DNA from: an uncultured bacterium
GTDB taxonomy: Bacteria; Actinomycetota; Coriobacteriia; Coriobacteriales; Atopobiaceae
Direction of reading: 5' to 3'
Assembly: GCA_905214175.1 (NCBI GenBank)
Contig: CAJMLD010000059.1
Coordinates: 1-8,288 of the forward strand
DNA length: 8,288 nt
Part shown: piece after piece, positions 1 through 5,334 of the stretch
Layout of the letters: each line of letters starts with the position of its first letter
Numbering within the stretch: position 1 is the stretch's first letter
Position numbers and translations under genes: made by a program
The notes under the pieces: generated by a model
Database searches by the model: none
Told to the model about the DNA's origin: nothing
What the model saw: only the letters and a program-made list of their open reading frames with translations

Positions 1-57
1 ATCGTCCCTAAAACATCAATATTAGCAGGCCACGACAGCCGCGGTGCGAGCCCTCCG

Positions 58-924
58 CTAGCCGATGGAACCCAAAAACTCGGCCGTACGCGCGTTCTCG
101 GGATGGTCGAAGACCTTCTCGGGCACGCCCTGCTCGACCACCACGCCGTCCTCCATGAAGACCACGCGGTCGGCGACCTCGCGGGCAAAGTCCATCTCGT
201 GCGTGACTACGATCATGGTCATGCCGGAGTTCTCGGCAAGGTCACGAATGACGTCGAGGACGCCACGCACCAGCTCCGGATCAAGAGCGCTCGTGGGCTC
301 GTCGAAGAGCAGCACGTTGGGGTGCATGGCCACGGCGCGAGCAATGGCAACACGCTGCTGCTGGCCACCGGAGAGCTGGGGCGGCTTGAAGTCGGCGCGG
401 TCCGCAAGGCCAACGGCCGTGAGCTGCTTTATGGCCTCGGCCTCGGCGTCTTCCTTGGAGCGCTTGAGGACCTTGGTCTGGCCAATCATCACGTTCTGCT
501 TGGCGGTGAGGTGCGGGAAGAGGTTGAACGACTGGAACACCATGCCAACCTCGCGGCGCAGCTTGTTAACGTCGGTCTTGCTCTGGCCCGTGATCTCTTG
601 GTCCTCGATGAGGATGTGCCCGGCCGTGGGGGTCTCGAGCAGGTTGATGCAGCGCAGCATGGTCGACTTGCCCGAGCCGGACGGCCCCAGGACCACCACG
701 ACCTCGCCTGGCCACACATCAAGGTTGACGTCACGCAGGACCTTGGTGTCATCGAAGGACTTGTTGAGGTGCTCGATGCGCACAATGGGGTGCTCGCCCT
801 CGGTGAAGTGGTGCTTCGTGAGGGTCTGGTCCGAGGCAAAGGCGAGACGGGCCGCCTCCTCGGCAGAGAGAGCATCGGGGACGGCGGGCACGTCCTCGTG
901 CGAATGATGGTGCTTACTCGCCAT
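58..924 (-). CDS. Polar amino-acid ABC transporter, ATP-binding subunit (GlnQ/HisP family)
   Basis: Cytoplasmic ATPase that powers amino-acid uptake with the adjoining permease. The 288-aa product has all ABC motifs: Walker A GPSGSGKST (80-88), Q-loop QSFNLFPHLT (from 131), signature LSGGQQQR (184-191), Walker B/D-loop VLLFDEPTSALD (204-215) and switch His 242 in THEMDFA. The Q-loop sequence and the VTHEMDFA segment are typical of the polar amino-acid subfamily. The ATG at 922-924 is chosen because GGAGGTG lies just upstream; the frame stays open a further 77 codons upstream but that stretch is Arg/Ser-rich and antiparallels permease codons. The catalytic domain begins near residue 47, so about 45 residues, including HHHSH near the start, precede the usual family N-terminus. 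The start overlaps the permease end by 11 nt, suggesting translational coupling. The substrate cannot be read from this subunit. No clear terminator is visible in the 57 bases after the TAG. Confidence 0.95.
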   Translation of the reverse strand: MASKHHHSHEDVPAVPDALSAEEAARLAFASDQTLTKHHFTEGEHPIVRIEHLNKSFDDTKVLRDVNLDVWPGEVVVVLGPSGSGKSTMLRCINLLETPTAGHILIEDQEITGQSKTDVNKLRREVGMVFQSFNLFPHLTAKQNVMIGQTKVLKRSKEDAEAEAIKQLTAVGLADRADFKPPQLSGGQQQRVAIARAVAMHPNVLLFDEPTSALDPELVRGVLDVIRDLAENSGMTMIVVTHEMDFAREVADRVVFMEDGVVVEQGVPEKVFDHPENARTAEFLGSIG

Positions 925-2389
925 CTGCGACACCTCCAAGGTCGACGGTGGGATGCGAGACAAACGGCGCCGAGAGGGCCGCGAATACGTCGCCGGTGGG
1001 CTTGCTAGCCTCGGCGTGGGAAACCACGGCTGAAGCAGCCAGCTCCTTCTCAGCCTCCTTGGACTCCTTCGACGCCCCAGTAGCGACGCGACGCTTGGGC
1101 CTGGGGCCGCCGCCACGCTCGGAGCGGGCGATGTTGTTCTCGATGATGCCAACAATCTTGATGAGCGGCAGCGTCACGATGAGGTAGTAGATGGCGGCAG
1201 CCATGTACGGCGTGATGTTGCCCGAGGTGGTGGTAAGGTTCTTCGAGAACATCATGAGCTCCATGACGCCCACCGAGGAGAGCAGCGACGTGTCCTTGTA
1301 GGACGTGATGAAGTCGCTGGTAACCGTGGGAATGACGCGGCGCACGGTCTGCGGCAGGATGATGGATGTCATGGTCTGGAAGCCGTTCATGCCCAGGGAG
1401 GCCGCTGCCTCGTACTGGCCCTGAGGGATAGACTGGATGCCCGCGCGGAAGATCTCGGCCAGGTACGCCGAGGAGTTCACGGCCATCACGATTACGCCCA
1501 GGACGTTGTTGTCAATGTTGATGCCAACCATGGGCAGGCCAAAGAACATGATGTAGATCTGTAGGAAGAGCGGCGTGCCGCGCAAAATGTTGATGTAGCA
1601 GATGGCGATGGCGCGCAGCACCTTGTGGCGGCTGGTCTTGAGCATGGCAAAGGTCAGGCCAAGCACGATTGCAAACGGGTAGCAGGCAAGAACGATACCC
1701 AGGCAGACGAGCCAGCCGGGGAAGAGCGAGGCAAACGACGTCAGGAGCAGTTGGGGCTTGAAGAACATGCCCAGGAACGGGTTGGAGTTCCAAGCCGCGA
1801 CCCAGGGCTGGGCGTCAAGCCAGCTCACGGCCGCCTGAAGCGGCGTGTTGGCAATCACCGTGATGGCCGCGGAGTCGTCGAGCGTGTGGGACTGGCCGTC
1901 TGCGGTGGTGTAGCTTCCCGAGACCACGTAGTCGCCGCCCTCTGCGGGGAACTGCATGTTGGTAATCTCGAGGCGCACAAGCGAGCCAGCGGGGATGTTC
2001 TCCGAGAACTGCACGCTCACCGAGTTGCCCGAGGAAGTCGCGGTACCGTCGATGCTCGTGCGGGTGAGACCGTCAAGCACGGTGATGCGCGTGCTTGAGT
2101 GGTCAAAGGTTGCCCCCTCGGGAAGGCTCAACGTGATCGAGGAGACCTCCTCGTTGTCACCGACAGTGCCCTCCCAGGTGAGACGCGTGTCCATCGCGCC
2201 AATGACGCCGGTTCCGCCGTCCTCGTTTGGACGCGCTGTCGCATCATTGGTGGACATGGCCAGCGCGCTCGCGGGAAGAGCCACGAGGGTAGCGACAAGA
2301 ACGAGCGCGGCCGCAAGGGCGAGTGCGTGCCCGTGCCGTGTGCGGCTGCCATCCCCTCTCGTCAAGGCGTTCTCATGCAAGTGTGCCAA
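914..2389 (-). CDS. Amino-acid ABC transporter permease with secreted N-terminal beta-rich domain
   Basis: Membrane subunit of the amino-acid importer, 491 aa, about twice the usual 215-250 aa of HisM/GlnP permeases. Order: basic n-region and hydrophobic segment ending SALA (about 1-44), read as a signal peptide or membrane anchor; a polar, strand-alternating extracytoplasmic region (about 45-180) without recognisable substrate-binding-protein motifs; the transmembrane permease domain (about 205-420) with family hallmarks RGTPLFLQIYIMFFGLP (270-286) and the EAA coupling loop YEAAASLGMNGF (326-337); then a tail of about 65 residues (425-491), first basic (RPKRR), then Lys/Glu/Ala-rich. The start is taken as TTG at 2387-2389, with AGGAG 11 nt upstream; the precise start is uncertain. 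It is the only permease in the operon, so it probably works as a homodimer. The N-terminal domain may dock the lipoproteins; that is inference. Confidence 0.9.
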   Translation of the reverse strand: MAHLHENALTRGDGSRTRHGHALALAAALVLVATLVALPASALAMSTNDATARPNEDGGTGVIGAMDTRLTWEGTVGDNEEVSSITLSLPEGATFDHSSTRITVLDGLTRTSIDGTATSSGNSVSVQFSENIPAGSLVRLEITNMQFPAEGGDYVVSGSYTTADGQSHTLDDSAAITVIANTPLQAAVSWLDAQPWVAAWNSNPFLGMFFKPQLLLTSFASLFPGWLVCLGIVLACYPFAIVLGLTFAMLKTSRHKVLRAIAICYINILRGTPLFLQIYIMFFGLPMVGINIDNNVLGVIVMAVNSSAYLAEIFRAGIQSIPQGQYEAAASLGMNGFQTMTSIILPQTVRRVIPTVTSDFITSYKDTSLLSSVGVMELMMFSKNLTTTSGNITPYMAAAIYYLIVTLPLIKIVGIIENNIARSERGGGPRPKRRVATGASKESKEAEKELAASAVVSHAEASKPTGDVFAALSAPFVSHPTVDLGGVADGE

Positions 2390-2400
2390 GGTGATCTTTG

Positions 2401-2405
2401 CTCCT
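2401..2405 (-). promoter_or_regulatory. Ribosome binding site for the permease (start-deciding, long spacing)
   Basis: On the minus strand AGGAG is followed by 11 nt and then TTG (2387-2389). There is no in-frame ATG or GTG near the signal peptide. An in-frame ATC at 2393-2395 sits 5 nt after AGGAG, a better spacing but a very rare initiator. The signal peptide fits either start, so the choice changes only two residues. Confidence 0.5.
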
Positions 2406-2411
2406 GACTGG

Positions 2412-2434
2412 AAAGCGGGGCCGTGTGGCCCCGC
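2412..2434 (-). terminator. Intercistronic GC hairpin with short T run (partial terminator/attenuator)
   Basis: On the minus strand an 8-bp perfect stem GCGGGGCC/GGCCCCGC with an ACAC loop is followed directly by TTT. It lies 27 nt after the stop of lipoprotein 2 and just before the permease ribosome binding site. The short T run suggests incomplete termination or a 3'-end stabilising stem, which would give more lipoprotein mRNA than permease/ATPase mRNA, a stoichiometry usual for ABC importers. Confidence 0.65.
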
Positions 2435-2461
2435 CGTTGATTGCGTTCCTGATGTCGCTCG

Positions 2462-3319
2462 CTAGATGGTCGAGCCAAACCACTTGGTCTCAATGGAGTC
2501 CATCGTGCCGTCGCTCTTGATGTCCTCGAGCGCCTTGTTGATGGCCTTCGTGAGATTGGGGTTGTCCTTCGAGACCGCGATGCCATACTGCTCGCCCGTG
2601 GCGATTTCCTCGACGATTTCGAGGTCGGAGAAGGAGTTGGTGAGCATGTACTTGGCAACGGGGAGGTCAACGACCATCGCGTTGTAGAGGCCAGTCTGGA
2701 CGCCGGTGAGGGCAGCCGTGACATCGTCGACGGGCACGCGCGTGGCGTTGGGGAGCTTCTCGGTGATCCAGTCGTCACCCGTGGTGCCGCCCTGGCAGAC
2801 AACCTGCTTGGAGGCGTCGTTCAGGGTCTCCCTGGTCTCGGCGGAGCCCTTCAGGGCAACGATGGCCTGGTTGGAATCGAGGTAGGGCTCGGAGAAGTCG
2901 ACGGACTCCTTGCGCTCGTCGGTAATCGTGATGGCGGCGATGGAGACGTCCGCCTTGCCACCCTGCTTGATGAGGGGCACGAGGGTGTCGAACTTCTGGT
3001 TGGGCAGATACTCGCACTGGAGGCCCATCTTGTCCGCGACGGCGTTGATGACGTCGACGTCGAAGCCCTCAGGGTCGCCGGTCTTGTCGTTCATGTACTC
3101 AAACGGGGCAAAGCCCAGCTCGGCCACGACGGTCAGGGTGCCGTCCTTCACGAGCGTGTAGGAGTCGTCGCTCGAGGACGCGCTGCTCGAAGACGAGTCC
3201 GCGCTGGTAGACGTGCTGGAGCTGCTGGTGGAGCTGCCACCGCAACCCGCGAGCACCGCGCTGCCCGCAAGGGCACCTGCAGCGAGAATGAACTGACGCC
3301 TGCTCATGGAATTCTTCAT
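2462..3319 (-). CDS. Amino-acid ABC transporter substrate-binding lipoprotein 2 (Tat-type signal)
   Basis: Extracytoplasmic solute-binding protein, 285 aa, of the polar amino-acid family (SBP_bac_3 type). It begins with a twin-arginine motif SRRQFI (6-11), a short hydrophobic stretch and a lipobox VLAGC with acylated Cys 26, so it should be Tat-exported and lipid-anchored. A Ser/Thr/Asp linker (27-52) follows. Family features are YTLVKDGTLTV (54-64), APFEY (71-75), GFDVDV (85-90), the TITDERK segment (131-137; its Arg normally contacts the ligand carboxylate), DFSEPYLDSNQ (141-151), GGTTGDDW (177-184) and a C-terminal TKWFG. The ATG at 3317-3319 is chosen because it places the Tat motif at the N-terminus and has an AAGGGA upstream; ATG five codons in is an alternative. 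It is roughly half identical to the upstream paralogue. The ligand cannot be fixed from sequence; glutamine, glutamate or another polar amino acid is most likely. Confidence 0.93.
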   Translation of the reverse strand: MKNSMSRRQFILAAGALAGSAVLAGCGGSSTSSSSTSTSADSSSSSASSSDDSYTLVKDGTLTVVAELGFAPFEYMNDKTGDPEGFDVDVINAVADKMGLQCEYLPNQKFDTLVPLIKQGGKADVSIAAITITDERKESVDFSEPYLDSNQAIVALKGSAETRETLNDASKQVVCQGGTTGDDWITEKLPNATRVPVDDVTAALTGVQTGLYNAMVVDLPVAKYMLTNSFSDLEIVEEIATGEQYGIAVSKDNPNLTKAINKALEDIKSDGTMDSIETKWFGSTI

Positions 3320-3342
3320 GGTGTTCCCTTCTTCCTTTCCCC

Positions 3343-3358
3343 CCCGTCCGATGACGGG
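3343..3358 (-). other. Intercistronic hairpin between the two lipoprotein genes
   Basis: A perfect 6-bp stem CCCGTC/GACGGG with a 4-nt loop lies in the 94-bp gap between lipoprotein 1 and 2, just ahead of the ribosome binding region of lipoprotein 2. On the minus strand it is followed by a G run, not T, so it is not a standard terminator. It may protect mRNA 3' ends or affect translation of lipoprotein 2. A weaker hairpin (GTTG/CAAC) lies further upstream in the same gap. Confidence 0.4.
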
Positions 3359-3413
3359 CAGTGCATGTCCCCTATTGTTGCCGCACAACGTTACAGGCGG
3401 TGGACACATACCG

Positions 3414-4274
3414 TTACAGGTCAGAGCCAAACCACTTGGTCTTGAGGTCCTTCAGCGTGCCGTCCTGGTCGAGCTGAGCCAGCGCGTCGTTGATCGCGCT
3501 CGTGAGCGCGGGGTTGTCCTTGGAGACAACGATGCCGTACTGCTCGCCCGTGGGGATCTCGATGGAGACCTGGCAGTCGGTGAAGGAGTTGTTCACGAGG
3601 TACTGGACCACGGGAAGATCGGCCACGGCCGCGTCGTAGAGGCCGGACTGGACGCCCGTGAGCGCCACGACCGGGTCGTCGAGCGAGACCAGGGTGGCGT
3701 TGGGGAGGTTCTCCTCGACCCAGGACTCGCCGGTGGTGCCGGCCTGCACGGCCACCTTGACGTCTGCGGAGTTGAGGTCGTCCTGCGTGGTCTTGGTGGC
3801 GGTCTTTGCGGTCACAAGGCCCTGGTTGGAGTCAAGGTAGGGGTCGGTGAAGTCGATCTCCTGCTTGCGCTCGTCGGTGATGGTGAAGTTGGAGACGCCC
3901 ACGTCGGCCGTGCCGCCCTGCTTGATGGTGGGGATGATGGTGTCGAACTTCACGGGCGAGAGGTACACGCTCGTAAGGCCGAGCTTCTCGCCAATGGCCT
4001 GCATGAGCTCGACCTCGAAGCCCGCAGGCTCGTTGGTCGAGGTGTCGGTGTAGTCAAGAGGCGGGTTGGCAAGGTCAGACGCAATGGTGAGCTGCCCGTC
4101 CTTCACCAGGGTGTAGGTGTCCTGCGAGGCTGATGTTGTTGATGCGCTGGTAGAGGTGCTAGAGGTGCCCGTTGAGGACGACGCGGAGCCACATCCGGCG
4201 AGTGCCGCCGTGCCCATGGCTGCCATTGCGCACGCGAGAAAATCGCGGCGCGTGAGTGACGCGAGCTGCTTCAT
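3414..4274 (-). CDS. Amino-acid ABC transporter substrate-binding lipoprotein 1 (Tat-type signal)
   Basis: First gene of the transporter operon; 286-aa extracytoplasmic solute-binding protein of the polar amino-acid family. The N-terminus has a twin-arginine motif LTRRDFLAC (7-15), a hydrophobic core and lipobox ALAGC with Cys 28, then a Ser/Thr/Ala linker (29-50). The mature part shows YTLVKDGQLTIA (54-65), NPPLDYTD (70-77), GFEVEL (85-90), TITDERK (131-137), DFTDPYLDSNQ (141-151), AGTTGESW (178-185), GEQYGIVVSKDNP and a C-terminal TKWFGS. The ATG at 4272-4274 is preferred over an in-frame ATG at 4305-4307 because it gives a normal-length Tat n-region. The first ligand-pocket segment differs from lipoprotein 2 (NPPLDY against APFEY), so the two probably bind different or differently weighted ligands and share one permease and ATPase. 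Confidence 0.93.
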   Translation of the reverse strand: MKQLASLTRRDFLACAMAAMGTAALAGCGSASSSTGTSSTSTSASTTSASQDTYTLVKDGQLTIASDLANPPLDYTDTSTNEPAGFEVELMQAIGEKLGLTSVYLSPVKFDTIIPTIKQGGTADVGVSNFTITDERKQEIDFTDPYLDSNQGLVTAKTATKTTQDDLNSADVKVAVQAGTTGESWVEENLPNATLVSLDDPVVALTGVQSGLYDAAVADLPVVQYLVNNSFTDCQVSIEIPTGEQYGIVVSKDNPALTSAINDALAQLDQDGTLKDLKTKWFGSDL

Positions 4275-4470
4275 GAGATGCTCTTCTCTCTGACGTGAGG
4301 GGAACATTACGGCCTTGATACCACCCCTCCGTTGGTCAAGTAGTTTGGCTCAACGGCTCCGCGAACGGCGGCGCGGCGCGGTTTCTTAACAAGATTGACA
4401 AAGAGTGAACTGCCGTTTTTCGATTATTTATGCATTATTGTCTATTGTTATGCCATTCTATGGAATATTC

Positions 4471-4492
4471 TGACCATTATCTGTATGGGTCA
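4471..4492. promoter_or_regulatory. Candidate operator dyad overlapping a possible -10 of the transporter operon
   Basis: The 22-bp segment has symmetric arms TGACC and GGTCA with further matching pairs inside (TA/TA). On the minus strand GATAAT (4476-4481), a 5/6 match to a -10 box, lies inside it, about 200 nt upstream of lipoprotein 1. No good -35 is seen at the standard spacing, so promoter assignment is tentative; a repressor site over the promoter is the natural reading. Confidence 0.3.
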
Positions 4493-4519
4493 TTGAATTC
4501 CTATGCAACAAAGCGCATA

Positions 4520-4571
4520 AGTGGAGTCTATGGGCAGGCGTGTGTGACGGCAGGAGCGACGAGGCTCCACT
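4520..4571. other. 10-bp long-range stem with pseudoknot potential (structured leader candidate)
   Basis: AGTGGAGTCT (4520-4529) pairs with AGGCTCCACT (4562-4571) through 10 base pairs including one G-T, enclosing a 32-nt loop. GGGC within the loop (4532-4535) can pair with GCCC just 3' of the stem (4574-4577), giving a possible H-type pseudoknot. It lies about 250-300 nt upstream of the transporter operon and could be part of its leader RNA, or act on the opposite strand. It does not match a riboswitch class I can recognise. Confidence 0.35.
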
Positions 4572-4632
4572 GAGCCCGCGTGGTCGAGTTGGCAGACATT
4601 GACGATTGGGATACGGTTTTTCGTGGTACCCC

Positions 4633-4655
4633 CGAGTATCGAGTAGTTCGAGTAT
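4633..4655. repeat. Three short tandem CGAGTA-type repeats
   Basis: CGAGTAT (4633-4639), CGAGTAG (4640-4646) and CGAGTAT (4649-4655) occur head to tail in 23 bp inside the gene-free region. Spacing of 7 and 9 bp does not follow the helical turn well. They may be regulator half-sites or chance. Confidence 0.3.
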
Positions 4656-4996
4656 TGATAAACCGCAGGTCAGCGAATTGCTATATTTGCACGGTCACAT
4701 AAGGGTTTCAACCAAAACTGCTGCCAACCTGAAGTGCTGAGACGAGCCGAGACGCCGCACCCCTCTCGCTTATCAAACAACGCCGCTGGCGGCCACCGTC
4801 CTCCAGCTTGCGCCGCGTGTCCGCAGAGTTTAGCTCTATTTCTTAAACGACTTCGATGTTTGCCCAGTTGCCACGAACCCGTTCTAAGAAAGGGGGCTAA
4901 TCTCCGATCGAAGGTGATTGAAGGACCCAAGAGCTGGCGCATCCCGCACCGCCAGCACTGCCGCTCTACCCACGCGACCCGCCCTATCCGCCGAAT

Positions 4997-5071
4997 TTAT
5001 TGCGCGTTATTTCTCGCCACTGCGACATACGCCCAGTTGAGCAATTAATTCTCAGGAATAACGCGCAATAA
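4997..5071. repeat. 15-bp perfect inverted repeat, 75-bp element
   Basis: TTATTGCGCGTTATT (4997-5011) and its exact complement AATAACGCGCAATAA (5057-5071) enclose 45 bp; the stem can extend inward by about 3 more pairs with one wobble. ATCCGC occurs just outside both ends (4986-4991 and 5071-5076). Neither side has a T run, so it is not an obvious terminator. It may be a MITE-like or terminal-inverted-repeat remnant or a cruciform-forming regulatory site. Confidence 0.55.
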
Positions 5072-5221
5072 TCCGCGTCGGAGACGTCGAAGGAGGAGGG
5101 AAGGGAGGGAAGCCCAAGTCCTGAGAGGACGGGTCGAAGCCCCCGACGGGATACCGGGAAGCCGAAACGCCCTTCTCGTGCTGAAGAAGCCTGCCCTCGC
5201 TCAAGAACGCGGCGCCAAAAA

Positions 5222-5261
5222 TGAGACAAAGGGACTGTCCCTTTGTCTCACCTTTGTCTCA
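5222..5261 (-). terminator. Long palindrome plus half copy; distal terminator of the GS-family gene
   Basis: TGAGACAAAGGGA (5222-5234) pairs perfectly with 5238-5250 across a 3-nt loop, a 13-bp stem. On the minus strand it is followed immediately by TTTTT (5217-5221), which makes it an excellent rho-independent terminator for the gene ending at 5335. An 11-bp copy of one arm (CCTTTGTCTCA) is repeated directly at 5251-5261. The long AT-containing arms plus an extra half copy resemble REP/BIME-type dispersed palindromes, so it may be a repeat element recruited as terminator. Confidence 0.7.
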
Positions 5262-5296
5262 CGAGAAAGGCGCCCACCGGGTTTCCGGCGGGCGCC
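5262..5296 (-). terminator. Proximal terminator hairpin of the GS-family gene
   Basis: Arms GGCGCCC (5269-5275) and GGGCGCC (5290-5296) continue inward through CCGG/CCGG to a 4-nt loop. The central mismatch on the plus strand becomes a G-U pair in minus-strand RNA, giving a continuous 12-bp stem only in that direction. TTTCTCGT follows. It lies 38 nt after the TAG and stands in tandem with the palindrome terminator downstream. Confidence 0.7.
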
Positions 5297-5334
5297 GCAA
5301 TGCGCAATGCAGCTCTCGGCGAGAAGGCCGCGGC

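Larger units (their letters stand above)
4275..5210. other. Gene-free structured intergenic region
   Basis: No ORF here has family motifs or a convincing start. The 90-aa minus frame (4670-4942) and the 104-aa plus frame (4734-5048) overlap each other on opposite strands and look compositional. About 4385-4510 and 4600-4720 are clearly AT-richer than the neighbouring genes. The stretch holds a CCGTTG/CAACGG dyad (4329-4356), a TGACC-N12-GGTCA dyad (4471-4492), a 10-bp long-range stem (4520-4571), three CGAGTA-type heptamers (4633-4655), a 15-bp inverted repeat (4997-5071) and a purine-rich tract (about 5092-5111). It must contain the promoter of the transporter operon, with a leader of uncertain length; parts may be remnants of mobile DNA. 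Confidence 0.6.

Noticed and set aside
1..57. Terminator after the ATPase gene
   Set aside because: No stem longer than about 3-4 bp with a T run could be formed in the 57 bases available; the operon may continue or end outside the window.
103..1008. 301-aa plus-strand open frame
   Set aside because: It lies antisense to the ATPase gene, has no domain motifs, and arises from the GC-rich codon pattern of the real gene.
4395..4400. Perfect plus-strand TTGACA
   Set aside because: No acceptable -10 at 16-18 nt and no plus-strand gene follows; likely chance in the AT-rich block.
4464..4478. CodY-box-like sequence AATATTCTGACCATT (3 mismatches)
   Set aside because: CodY is a Firmicutes regulator and the segment is AT-rich, so a three-mismatch hit is weak; the overlapping TGACC/GGTCA dyad is the better explanation.
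4574..4670. tRNA-Leu-like start (GCCCGCG, then a D-arm GTCGAGTTGGCAGAC) with a TTCGAGT further on
   Set aside because: D-arm positions fit well, but no anticodon stem, T-stem or matching acceptor 3' strand can be formed. At most a tRNA fragment, more likely coincidence.
4670..5229. Small frames of 81-104 aa in the intergenic region
   Set aside because: They overlap on opposite strands, lack convincing ribosome binding sites and show no motif; a shared YCALFL string is only the translation of the inverted-repeat arms.
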